A stretch of 64,000 nucleotides of DNA, taken from Rhizobacter sp. OV335 (GTDB lineage Bacteria > Pseudomonadota > Gammaproteobacteria > Burkholderiales > Burkholderiaceae_C). The notes beneath the pieces were generated by a model. That model saw only the letters and a list, made by a program, of their open reading frames with translations. It was not told the DNA's origin and ran no database searches. Every line of letters begins with the position of its first letter. Position 1 is the stretch's first letter. The translations under genes and the position numbers were made by a program. Shown one piece after another: positions 12,135 to 23,406 of the stretch. The stretch spans positions 40,181 to 104,180 of the forward strand of contig NZ_FRCQ01000028.1 of the NCBI RefSeq assembly GCF_900142965.1, read 5' to 3'.

Positions 12135-12294
12135 GGGTGGCTCCCGTTTCAGGGTCAGATACAGGATCAGGATCGCAAGCGCGTGATCGCCGCCACCATA
12201 GCAGCACGGGGCCCCCGCCTACAATTCCGCCTTCCCCTGCCCAGCCTGCGCGCCAGCTCCGTGGCCGCCGTCGATCCGACCCCATCGCACCCCT

Positions 12295-15135
<2,841 letters not shown>

Positions 15136-16152
15136 ACTCGCGCGGTGCGCCGGGCGTGATCGCGAGCAGCTCGTCGATGCGCCGTGCCACCGCCCACGAA
15201 CTGCGCAGCCGCGATTCGCGCGTGGTGCTCGCCACGCGCGGCGTGACCTGCAGCGTGTCCATGCCGCTCAGCGGGCGGCCCGGCTCGGTGGCGCCCGGCT
15301 CCAGGCTGTCGAGCCAGACGGCCGAGACGCGGCCGCTGGTCAGCACGTCGGCCAGCGTCTTCTCGTCGAACAGCGCCGAGTGCGCGATGCTGACGATCAC
15401 CTGGTTCGGCTTGCAGAACGGCAGGAAGCGCTCGCCCAGCAGCCCGTGGTAGCGGCTGAAGTAGTTCAGCTGCACGCACACCGCATCGGAGCGCTCCAGC
15501 AGCTCGCGCAGCCCCAGCGGCGCGACCTGCCAGCGCTCCCAGACGCTGTCGCTCGCATGCAGTGAGGGGTCGTAGCCGACCAGCCGCGAGCCGAAGCCGC
15601 TCAGCATCTTGGCCATCGCCTTGGCGGCCGGCGGCATGCCGATCAACCCGACGGTGCAGGCCCCGAGCTCACGGCCGACCAGCATGCCGTCGGAGCCGAC
15701 CACCGGCACGCGGCGCAGCAGCGACAGCAGGGCGCCGATCATGAATTCGGCCTCGGCCTGCGCGGTGGCGGTCTGGCTGCGAACCACCTCGATGCCGGCG
15801 CGCGCGCAGGCATCGAGGTCGATGTTCTCGGCACCGGCGCTGACCCGGCCGACCGCGCGCAGCACCGGCGCGTAGTGCAGCGCCTGCGCATCCAGCGCCA
15901 CGGTGGGCGGCAGGATCAGCGCCCGCACGTTGTAGAGCGCCTGGCGGAAGGCCCGCGTGTCGCGCGCCAGCTCGGGCGCTTGCCGAAGCGAATAGCGCGC
16001 ATCGAGCCACTGCATGACTTCTGCTTCCAGCGGTTCGATGATCAGCAAGTCCATGCGGCGTCGAGAGGCTCTGCCCTGGTGTCACAAGCCCTCCAAAAGC
16101 GCGTGACACAATGGTTTTTCGTTGATTAATTCACACAGGGGATTGTAACTAA

Positions 16153-17019
16153 ATGTTTGTCAACAAGGCGATCTTTCCGGTGGCGGGCCTCGGCACGCGC
16201 TTTCTTCCTGCGACCAAAGCCCAACCGAAGGAAATGCTGCCGGTGGTCGACAAGCCCCTGATCCAATACGCGGTCGAAGAGGCCTATGCGGCCGGCGTGC
16301 GCGAAATGATTTTCGTGACCGGCCGGCACAAGCGCCCCATCGAAGACCACTTTGACATGACCTTCGAGTTGGAGGTAGCCCTCGAACAGGCGGGTAAGCA
16401 AGAGTTACTGGATGTCGTGCACAGCGTGAAGCCAGACGACATGGAGTGCGTCTACGTGCGCCAGCCGCAGGCACTGGGGCTGGGTCATGCGGTGCTGTGC
16501 GGGCAGCGGCTGATCGGCAACGAGCCGTTCGCGGTGCTGCTGGCCGACGACCTGATGGTCGGGCAGAAGCCGGTGCTGCAGCAGATGGTCGAGCAGTTCG
16601 CCGAATGGCGGGTGTCGATGCTGGCGGTGCAGGAAGTGCCGCCGGAGCAGACGCGGCGCTACGGCATCGTCGACGGGCACGCGGTGAACGACCGGTTGAT
16701 CGACATCACGCGCATCGTCGAGAAGCCGGCGCCGGAAGAAGCGCCGTCGCGGCTCGGCGTGGCCGGGCGCTACATCCTGACGCCGGGCGTGTTCACCGAG
16801 ATCGCGAACCAGCCGCGCGGCGTCGGTGGCGAGATCCAGTTGACCGACGGCATCGCCGGGCTGCTGCGGCGCGAGAAGGTGTTCGCGTACCGCTACGAGG
16901 GGCGGCGCTACGACTGCGGCAGCAAGGAAGGCTTCCTGGAGGCCAACGTGGAGCTGGCGCTGGCACATCCGGTGCTCGGGCCGGATTTCCGGAAGTACCT
17001 GAAGAACCTGGAGTTCTAG
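16153..17019 (+). CDS. galU: UTP--glucose-1-phosphate uridylyltransferase
   Basis: The 288-residue enzyme makes UDP-glucose from glucose-1-phosphate and UTP for surface polysaccharides and galactose use. The nucleotide-binding start is intact (PVAGLGTRFLPATKA then PKEMLPVVDKPLIQY), as are LADDLMVG and the sugar-binding region RYDCGSKEGFLEA near the C-terminus. The length matches bacterial GalU. The ATG at 16153 is preceded by a weak AGGGGAT. It stands alone, convergent with the cysM operon. Confidence 0.96.
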   Translation: MFVNKAIFPVAGLGTRFLPATKAQPKEMLPVVDKPLIQYAVEEAYAAGVREMIFVTGRHKRPIEDHFDMTFELEVALEQAGKQELLDVVHSVKPDDMECVYVRQPQALGLGHAVLCGQRLIGNEPFAVLLADDLMVGQKPVLQQMVEQFAEWRVSMLAVQEVPPEQTRRYGIVDGHAVNDRLIDITRIVEKPAPEEAPSRLGVAGRYILTPGVFTEIANQPRGVGGEIQLTDGIAGLLRREKVFAYRYEGRRYDCGSKEGFLEANVELALAHPVLGPDFRKYLKNLEF

Positions 17020-17024
17020 GCCTG

Positions 17025-17252
17025 TCAGCGGCGCCTCAGCAGGTGGATGAACTCCTCGTTCACCGCCTGCTGCTGCACCAGCTCGTTGCCGGTCTGCCGC
17101 GCGAACGCCTGGAAATCGCGCATCGACCCCGGGTCGGTCGCGATCACCTTCAGCAGCTCGCCGCTGTTCATGTCGGCCAGCGCCTTCTTGGCCTTCAGGA
17201 TCGGCAGCGGGCAGTTCATGCCGCGGGCGTCGACTTCTTTTTGCGCATCCAT
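17025..17252 (-). CDS. TusA-like sulfurtransferase (SirA/YedF/TusA fold)
   Basis: The 75-residue protein has the TusA-family motif at the start: DARGMNCPLPILKAKKAL, with the sulfur-carrying Cys at position 14. Family members relay persulfide sulfur for tRNA thiolation, molybdenum cofactor or sulfur oxidation. It is the last of three tightly spaced minus-strand genes (cysM, nudix, this gene; the gap to nudix is 11 bases), which suits a role in sulfur handling. ATG at 17252 follows AAAGGACAC. It could also be a YedF-like protein; the exact acceptor cannot be told. Confidence 0.88.
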   Translation of the reverse strand: MDAQKEVDARGMNCPLPILKAKKALADMNSGELLKVIATDPGSMRDFQAFARQTGNELVQQQAVNEEFIHLLRRR

Positions 17253-17263
17253 CGCGTGTCCTT

Positions 17264-17815
17264 TCAGTTCGGGTCGACCGGCCGCGGCATCAACTCGCGC
17301 CATTGCGGCGTGATGCCGCGCGCGGTCAGCCAGTCGGCCAGCGCATAGCCGGTGCCGGCCGGCCAGCATTGCACCGTCTCGGGCGTGAAGAGCTTGTACT
17401 CGACCAGCTCCGGCGACAGCTTGATCTCGCCGCGCGCCACCGCGTGGTACGCGATGATCACCTGGTTCATCCGCTGGAAATCGTAGGCGCCGATGATCTG
17501 CAGGCGATCGACGGTCAGCGAGGTTTCTTCCATCACCTCGCGGGTGATGCCCTCCTGCGGCGTCTCGCCGGCTTCCATGAAGCCGGTGATCAGGCCGAAG
17601 TACCTGCCGGGCCACGCGGCGTTGCGCGCGAGCAGCAGCTGCCCGTCACGATCGGCCAGCTCGAGCACCGCGGCCAGCACCGGCGTCGGGTTGTTCCAGT
17701 GCGTCCAGCCACAGGCCGGGCAGCGCAGCCGCGTCTTCGGGCCGCCGTCTTCGTCAAGCGTCACCGGCTGCAGGCCGGTCGCGCAGTTCGGGCAGAAGCG
17801 GGTTTCGTGGTTCAT
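17264..17815 (-). CDS. Zinc-ribbon NUDIX hydrolase (NudC-like)
   Basis: The 183-residue protein opens with a four-Cys zinc ribbon (CPNC near residue 8 and CPAC near 32), as in NADH pyrophosphatases. The NUDIX domain has an intact Nudix box GFMEAGETPQEG followed by REVMEET (G-x5-E-x7-REVxEE). It hydrolyses a nucleoside diphosphate linked to another group, possibly NAD(H) or ADP-sugar. The full NudC N-terminal domain is missing, so the name is not certain. It starts 8 bases after the cysM stop and is co-transcribed with it. Confidence 0.85.
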   Translation of the reverse strand: MNHETRFCPNCATGLQPVTLDEDGGPKTRLRCPACGWTHWNNPTPVLAAVLELADRDGQLLLARNAAWPGRYFGLITGFMEAGETPQEGITREVMEETSLTVDRLQIIGAYDFQRMNQVIIAYHAVARGEIKLSPELVEYKLFTPETVQCWPAGTGYALADWLTARGITPQWRELMPRPVDPN

Positions 17816-17823
17816 TGACGTGC

Positions 17824-18729
17824 TCAGGCGGGAAAGACGCCGGTGGACAGGTAGCGGTCGCCACGGTCGCAGACGACGAACACGATGGTCGCGTTCTCGA
17901 CGCGCTTGGCCGTCTCGAGCGCCACCCAGCAGGCGCCGGCCGCCGAGATGCCGCCGAACAGGCCTTCCTCGCGCGCCAGCCGGCGCGCCATGTCCTCGGC
18001 CGCGTCCTGGCTGACGTTCACCGTCTCGTCGATGAAGGTCGGGTCGTAGATCTTCGGCAGGTAGGCCTCGGGCCACTTGCGGATGCCGGGGATGCGCGAG
18101 CCTTCGGCCGGCTGCGCGCCGATGATGCGCACGGCCGGGTTCTGCTCCTTCAGGTAGCGCGAGGTGCCGGTGATGGTGCCGGTGGTGCCCATCGCGCTGA
18201 CGAAGTGCGTGACGCGCCCGCCGGTGTCGGCCCAGATCTCGGGGCCGGTGGTCTCGTAGTGCACGCGCGGGTTGTCGGCATTCGCGAACTGGTCGAGCAC
18301 GCGGCCCTTGCCGTCGCGCTGCATCTGCTCGGCCAGGTCGCGCGCGTATTCCATGCCGCCGCTGCGCGGCGTGAGGATCAGCTCGGCGCCGAACGCCTTC
18401 ATCGTCTGCGCACGCTCGATGCTCAGGTCCTCCGGCATGATCAGCAGCATGCGGTAGCCGCGGATCGCCGCGGCCATCGCGAGCGCGATGCCGGTGTTGC
18501 CCGAGGTGGCCTCGATCAGCGTGTCGCCGGGGCGGATGTCGCCACGCTCCTCGGCGCGCCGGATCATGCTGATCGCCGGTCGGTCTTTCACCGAACCGGC
18601 CGGGTTGTTGCCTTCGAGCTTGGCCAGGATCACGTTGCCGCGCCGATCGTTGTCGGCGCCCGGCAGGCGCTGCAGCCGCACCAGCGGCGTCTGTCCGATC
18701 ACGTCTTCGAGGGTCTTGTACGGCGTCAT
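17824..18729 (-). CDS. cysM: Cysteine synthase B (O-acetylserine sulfhydrylase)
   Basis: The 301-residue PLP enzyme makes cysteine from O-acetylserine and sulfide or thiosulfate. The PLP Lys lies in NPAGSVKDRPA, and the phosphate-binding loop is EATSGNTGIALAM. The CysM-type length and the segment GIRKWPEAYLPKIYD favour CysM over CysK. An in-frame start 12 codons upstream is possible, but the ATG at 18729 has AGGAGACCCC directly upstream and the family's start TPYKTLEDVIGQTPLV. It is first of a cysM-nudix-tusA-like operon. Confidence 0.94.
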   Translation of the reverse strand: MTPYKTLEDVIGQTPLVRLQRLPGADNDRRGNVILAKLEGNNPAGSVKDRPAISMIRRAEERGDIRPGDTLIEATSGNTGIALAMAAAIRGYRMLLIMPEDLSIERAQTMKAFGAELILTPRSGGMEYARDLAEQMQRDGKGRVLDQFANADNPRVHYETTGPEIWADTGGRVTHFVSAMGTTGTITGTSRYLKEQNPAVRIIGAQPAEGSRIPGIRKWPEAYLPKIYDPTFIDETVNVSQDAAEDMARRLAREEGLFGGISAAGACWVALETAKRVENATIVFVVCDRGDRYLSTGVFPA

Positions 18730-18786
18730 GGGGTCTCCTCGCGGGATTGTCGCAGGGCTGCGCAAGGCGCGGCAGGCACGAGGGCT

Positions 18787-19731
18787 TCAGGCGCCGTCGG
18801 CCGCCGCGTCTGCGGCGACCAGCGCCTCGACCACCGCGCACAGCCAGCGCAGCGCCGGGTCCTTGTCGCGGCTCGCGTGGTGGACGATCGCCACCGGGCT
18901 GGGCGGCAGCTTCAGCGGCACCGCCACCTGCACCAGCCCGAAGTCGCGCTGCCAGCCTGCCGCCAGCACCTGCGGCACGGTGGCGATCGCCGGCACCTGC
19001 TGCAGCACGCGCGGCAGCGACGAGAAGCGCGGGCTGGTGCAGACGATGCGACGCTTCAGCCCGAGCGCGTCGAGCGCATCGTCGACCGTGCCGTGGAAGG
19101 CGCCGCGGTAGGTGACCATCAGGTGCGGCAGCGCCGCGAACTGCTTCAGCGTCAACTTGCCCCGGGCGCCGATCACACCGGGCCGCGCGACGCAGCAGTA
19201 CGGCACTGTCGCGAGCGGCCGGCTGCGCTGCCAGGCCGGGCCGGCGGGAAAGGCGCCGATCGCGAGGTCGAGCTGCTCCTGCAGCAGCATGTCGGCGACG
19301 CGGAAGCGGTCGGTCGCGACGACGGCGATGCGCGCGAGCGGCGCCTCGGCCGCCAGCCGCGCGAGCAGGCCGGGCAGCAGCCAGGTGTCGATCCAGTCCG
19401 GCATGCCGATCACGAAGCTGCGGTCGCTGCGCGCCGGATCGAAGGCTGGCGCATCGGAGACGACGGCCTGCAGCTCGGCCAGCGCCGGCGCGAGCGCGAC
19501 CTGCAGCTCCAGCCCGCGCTGCGTCGGCTGCATGCCGCCCTTGCCGCGCACCAGCAGCTCGTCCTGGAACAGCTCGCGCAGGCGCGCCAGCGCGCCGCTG
19601 ACCGCCGGCTGCCCGAGGTGCAGGCAGGCAGCGGCCTTCGACACGCTGCGCTCGCGCAGCAGCACCAGCAGCGTCACCAGCAGGTTGAGGTCGACGCCCC
19701 TGAAATCGCGCTCTCTGATAGTGCCGATCAT
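18787..19731 (-). CDS. LysR-family transcriptional regulator
   Basis: The product is about 314 residues: an N-terminal winged helix (DLNLLVTLLVLLRERSVSKA, then AAACLHLGQPAVSGALARL) and a periplasmic-binding-like effector domain. It is transcribed away from the HbpS-like gene, the usual LysR layout, so it probably controls that gene and the MBL-fold gene downstream. Two starts are possible. ATG at 19731 leaves a 66-base divergent region containing a perfect inverted repeat. ATG at 19770 has a better ribosome site (AAGGG) but would put the repeat inside the gene. I prefer 19731 on operator logic. Confidence 0.88.
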   Translation of the reverse strand: MIGTIRERDFRGVDLNLLVTLLVLLRERSVSKAAACLHLGQPAVSGALARLRELFQDELLVRGKGGMQPTQRGLELQVALAPALAELQAVVSDAPAFDPARSDRSFVIGMPDWIDTWLLPGLLARLAAEAPLARIAVVATDRFRVADMLLQEQLDLAIGAFPAGPAWQRSRPLATVPYCCVARPGVIGARGKLTLKQFAALPHLMVTYRGAFHGTVDDALDALGLKRRIVCTSPRFSSLPRVLQQVPAIATVPQVLAAGWQRDFGLVQVAVPLKLPPSPVAIVHHASRDKDPALRWLCAVVEALVAADAAADGA

Positions 19732-19766
19732 TTCAATCGATTTGCGTGATGAAGGCTTCGATTGAA
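19732..19766. promoter_or_regulatory. Perfect inverted repeat in LysR/HbpS divergent region
   Basis: TTCAATCGA at 19732-19740 is repeated in inverse as TCGATTGAA at 19758-19766, with 17 bases between. It lies in the short divergent region between the LysR gene and the HbpS-like gene and has the size expected of a LysR-type operator. Binding is inferred from position only. Confidence 0.5.
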
Positions 19767-19797
19767 TCATGGGCCACCCTTCAACGGAGCACTGCCC

Positions 19798-20238
19798 ATG
19801 ACTTCTTCTTCACCGCACACCCTTCCGATGGCCTCGATCACCCGCGAAGCCGCCGCCTCGCTGATCGGTCACGCCCAGGCCGCCGCCCGCTCGCTCGGCA
19901 TCCAGGTCGCCGTGGCCATCACCGACGCGACCGGCGAGCTGAAGGCCTTCGAGCGCGACGATGGCGCCCGCTTCCTGACGGCCTCGATCGCGGTCGACAA
20001 GGCCTGGACGGCCACCTCCTACGGCGTGTCGACGCGCCAATGGACGGTCATCCTCGAGCGCCCGATGGCGGCGCAGCTGGCGCACCGGCCGCGCTTCGTC
20101 GCGGTCGGCGGCGGCTGCCCGATCTTCGACGGTGCGCAGCTGGTCGGCGGCATCGGCATTTCGGGCGGTGACGCCGAGCAGGACCACCAGGTGGCCGAGC
20201 GGGCGCTCGCGGCGCTCGGCCTGGCCGCATCGGCCTGA
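19798..20238 (+). CDS. GlcG/HbpS-family (DUF336) protein
   Basis: The 146-residue protein matches the GlcG/HbpS family: an N-terminal helix, VAITDATGELKAFERDDGA, DKAWTATSYGVSTRQW and a glycine-rich end (VGGGCPIFDG, GGIGISGGDAEQDHQVAE). HbpS in Streptomyces binds haem; GlcG is found in glycolate operons. No signal peptide is seen, so it is likely cytoplasmic. ATG at 19798 follows ACGGAGC; an upstream ATG at 19762 lies inside the putative operator. The MBL-fold gene follows after 53 bases, probably in the same unit. Confidence 0.85.
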   Translation: MTSSSPHTLPMASITREAAASLIGHAQAAARSLGIQVAVAITDATGELKAFERDDGARFLTASIAVDKAWTATSYGVSTRQWTVILERPMAAQLAHRPRFVAVGGGCPIFDGAQLVGGIGISGGDAEQDHQVAERALAALGLAASA

Positions 20239-20291
20239 TTGCCCTTCCTCTTCCTCTTTCTCTTTCCCCCTTGATCGAAAGATTGCCCCCC

Positions 20292-21263
20292 ATGTCTTCC
20301 TCCCTGTTCTCCTTGCGCGCCGCCGCCCTCGCCCTCGGCGTGCTCGGCGCGGCCATCACGCCGTCGGTCGCATCGGCCGCCGCACCGATGGTCAAGACCC
20401 AGGCGCCCGGCTTCTACCGCGTGATGCTCGGCGCCTTCGAGGTGACCGCGCTGAGCGACGGCACCGTCGACCTGCCCGTCGACACGCTGCTGCACGGCCC
20501 GGCCGGCACGGTGGCGGCCAGGCTCGCGGCCGCACACCTGAAGAGCCCGGTCGAGAGTTCGGTCATCGGCTTCCTGGTCAACACCGGCGACAAGCTGGTG
20601 CTGATCGACACCGGCGCCGGCGCGCTGTTCGGCCCGACGCTCGGCAAGCTCGGCGCCAGCCTGCGCGCGGCCGGCTACCAGCCCGAGCAGGTCGACGAGG
20701 TGCTGCTGACCCATGCCCACCCGGACCATGTCGGCGGGCTGATGGGCCCGGCCGGCGTCGCGTTTGCGAATGCGACGGTGCGCCTCGACGAAGCCGACGC
20801 GCAGTACTGGCTGTCGGCCGCGAAGCTGGACGCCGCCCCGGCGCAGGCCAAGGGCTTCTTCCAGGGCGCGATGGCCTCGCTGAACCCGTATGCCGAGGCG
20901 GGCCGGCTGAAGCCCTTCGCCGCCGGGTCCGAGCTGCTGCCCGGCATCCGCGCCATCGCGGCCCGCGGCCACAGCGCCGGGCACACCGTCTATGCCGTCG
21001 AAAGCCAGGGGCAGCGGATGCTGCTGATCGGCGACCTGATCCACGTCGGCGCGGTGCAGCTCGAGGATCCGCGCGTCACGATCGCGTTCGACAGCGACGA
21101 GCCCGCAGCCGCCGCCACGCGCCGCACCGTGTTCGCCCGGGCGGCGAAGGAGAACCTGCTGATCGGCGCCGCCCACCTGCCCTTCCCCGGCCTCGGCCAC
21201 CTGCGCCAGGCCGGCAGCTCGTACCGCTGGCTGCCGGTGGACTACACGACGCAGCTGAAGTAG
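20292..21263 (+). CDS. Secreted MBL-fold metallohydrolase
   Basis: The 323-residue protein has a clear signal peptide ending near residue 32 (ASAA-APM). The metallo-beta-lactamase zinc motif HAHPDH lies at residues 141-146, with further metal-ligand candidates in ARGHSAGHT, GDLIH and AAHLP. This is the lactonase/hydrolase branch of the superfamily, acting in the periplasm. The substrate is unknown. It follows the HbpS-like gene and may share the LysR regulation. An earlier in-frame ATG at 20271 is less likely, since 20292 directly precedes the signal peptide. Confidence 0.88.
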   Translation: MSSSLFSLRAAALALGVLGAAITPSVASAAAPMVKTQAPGFYRVMLGAFEVTALSDGTVDLPVDTLLHGPAGTVAARLAAAHLKSPVESSVIGFLVNTGDKLVLIDTGAGALFGPTLGKLGASLRAAGYQPEQVDEVLLTHAHPDHVGGLMGPAGVAFANATVRLDEADAQYWLSAAKLDAAPAQAKGFFQGAMASLNPYAEAGRLKPFAAGSELLPGIRAIAARGHSAGHTVYAVESQGQRMLLIGDLIHVGAVQLEDPRVTIAFDSDEPAAAATRRTVFARAAKENLLIGAAHLPFPGLGHLRQAGSSYRWLPVDYTTQLK

Positions 21264-21324
21264 CGCCTCACGCGGCCGGCAGGCATTGAGGACATGAGGA
21301 CGAAAGCGGGCGCCGTGCCTTACG

Positions 21325-23241
21325 ATGCGCCCCACGCGCCTCATGACCGACCCCTCGCTCGCCGCCCGCTCCGCCGCAGTACCGCTTCGCCGCCTGGCGC
21401 TCGCTCTGGTGGCGGGCAACGTCGCGATCATCGTGGTGCTGTTGCTGGCGGCTGGCGTGGCCTTGCGGGCAGGGCGAGCCTCCGAAGAAGTGCGGGCCCG
21501 CGAATCGGCCGAGAACCTGGCGAACGGCCTGGCCATCGAACTCGGTGCCGAACTGAAGCAGCTCGACAACGCGCTGGCGACGATCGCGATGCGCGTTCAC
21601 GCCGTCGATGCCACGCAGGCCGACGGCCGCGCCGAGATCGAGCGCAGCCTCGCCGAGCAGCGCTCGCTGCTGCCCCAGGTCGATGCGATCCGCATTGCCG
21701 ACGAGGACGGCAGCGTGCGCTTCGGCCTCGACGCCGGCGGCGCGCCCGTCAGCATCGCCGACCGCGACTACTTCCATGACGCGAAGGCGCACGACGGCCT
21801 GGTGGTCTCGGAGCCGATCCAGGGCCGCATCGTCCGCAAATGGGGCGTCGCGGTGGCCCGCCAACTGCAGCGCGCCGACGGCTCGTTCGCCGGCGTGGCC
21901 TACACCAACCTGTCGAGCGGCCACTTCCTCGACCGGTTCAAGCACATCGCACTCGGCAGCGCAGGCGCCGTGTCGCTTCGGTCGGGCGGGCTGCGGCTGA
22001 TCACACGCTACTCGGTGATCGACGGCGCCCAGGAAAAGAACATCGGCACGGTGACCATCTCCGAAGAGATGACGCGCCGCCTCGCGGCAGACCCGGAGCG
22101 CGGCTCCTACCTGACCCCGACAGCGCTCGACGGCATCGAGCGCTACACCGCCTACCAGCGCGTGCCCGGTTGCACGCTGCGGGTGTTCGTGGGCCTCGGC
22201 ACCAGCGATTTCCTCGCCGGCTGGCGGCGCGAGGTGGCGCAGATGGCGGCGCTGCTGGCCGTCGCGATCGCGACGATCGCCGGCTTCTCCGCGCTGCTGT
22301 TCGTGCAGCAGCGGCGCCAGGTGACCGCACGCCGCGAGATCGCGCGGCTGGCGCAGGAGCAGAGCGTTATGCTCGACAACGAGGTCGTCGGCATGATCAA
22401 GCTGAAGAACCGCACCTCGCTGTGGAAGAACCGCGCGCTCGACCGGATCTTCGGCTACGAACCGCACGAACTCGTCGGCGCGCCGATCCGCAGGCTCTAC
22501 CTCGACGACGAGACCTTCGACGAGATCGGCAGCCTCGCGTACCCGATCCTGGCCACCGGCGGCCGCTTCAGCACGCAGCTGCGCATGCGGCACAAGCAGG
22601 GCCACGCGATCTGGATCGAACTGAGCGGCGCGGCGGTGTCGGCCAACGAATCGCTGTGGTCGCTGACCGACATCACCGCGCTGAAGGACAGCGAGGCGCA
22701 TGCGCAGCACCTGGCGCTGCACGACGCGATGACCGGACTGCCCAATCGCCGGCTGTTCTACGAGCGGCTGCTCTACATCCTGGCCGATGCGCAGCGGCGC
22801 CACCAGTTGACCGCCGTGTGCTACCTCGACCTGGACGGCTTCAAGGCCGTCAACGACGCCTTCGGCCACGACGCCGGCGACGCGGTGCTGCGCGAGGTCG
22901 CGAAGCGGCTGCTCGGCTGCATCCGGACCAACGACGTGGTCGCCCGTTTCGGTGGCGACGAGTTTGCACTGATCCTCAGCAACATCCAGGATGCGCGCGA
23001 GGTCGAGCGGGTGCTGCAGCGGGTGCTGCAGGCGATCGAGCAGCCGATCCACCTCGCCGGCGGCGAGACCGCGACAGTCGGCGCGAGCATCGGCGTGGCG
23101 ATCGGGCCGGAGCACGGTGATGCGTCGGACACGCTGATGGCGCGCGCCGACCAGGCGATGTATGTGGCCAAGCGGGCCGGCAAGCACCGCGTCTGCCTGT
23201 GGGCAACGCCCAGCACGGAGCGCGCAGACCAGGATGCGTGA
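21325..23241 (+). CDS. Membrane diguanylate cyclase (Cache-like, PAS, GGDEF)
   Basis: This 638-residue protein makes cyclic di-GMP. It has a transmembrane helix at about residues 23-48, a periplasmic Cache-like sensor to about 300 (SIADRDYFHDAKAHDGLVVS), a second helix near 305-330, a PAS domain (about 345-450) and a C-terminal GGDEF domain. The catalytic FGGDEFAL is intact. An RxxD inhibitory site (RTND) lies five residues before it, so product feedback is expected. The start is uncertain: ATG at 21325 and ATG at 21343 are both possible, neither with a strong ribosome site. Confidence 0.92.
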   Translation: MRPTRLMTDPSLAARSAAVPLRRLALALVAGNVAIIVVLLLAAGVALRAGRASEEVRARESAENLANGLAIELGAELKQLDNALATIAMRVHAVDATQADGRAEIERSLAEQRSLLPQVDAIRIADEDGSVRFGLDAGGAPVSIADRDYFHDAKAHDGLVVSEPIQGRIVRKWGVAVARQLQRADGSFAGVAYTNLSSGHFLDRFKHIALGSAGAVSLRSGGLRLITRYSVIDGAQEKNIGTVTISEEMTRRLAADPERGSYLTPTALDGIERYTAYQRVPGCTLRVFVGLGTSDFLAGWRREVAQMAALLAVAIATIAGFSALLFVQQRRQVTARREIARLAQEQSVMLDNEVVGMIKLKNRTSLWKNRALDRIFGYEPHELVGAPIRRLYLDDETFDEIGSLAYPILATGGRFSTQLRMRHKQGHAIWIELSGAAVSANESLWSLTDITALKDSEAHAQHLALHDAMTGLPNRRLFYERLLYILADAQRRHQLTAVCYLDLDGFKAVNDAFGHDAGDAVLREVAKRLLGCIRTNDVVARFGGDEFALILSNIQDAREVERVLQRVLQAIEQPIHLAGGETATVGASIGVAIGPEHGDASDTLMARADQAMYVAKRAGKHRVCLWATPSTERADQDA

Positions 23242-23406
23242 GGCTGGCGGGCCTCGCGGTCCGTCAATTGCCGGTCATGGATCGGCGATGGCTCCGACAT
23301 GCAAGTCTCATCCTTGCAAGCAGTGTTTCAGAGTATGCAAACACGGCATCGTCGTGCTCTTCGCGGGGTAGCCTGCGGGCCATTCAAAACCCCGAGGGAA
23401 ATCCCC

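Noticed and set aside
12217..12230. valS promoter from the TACAAT box
   Set aside because: The box is good but no matching -35 is visible, so I did not list a promoter.
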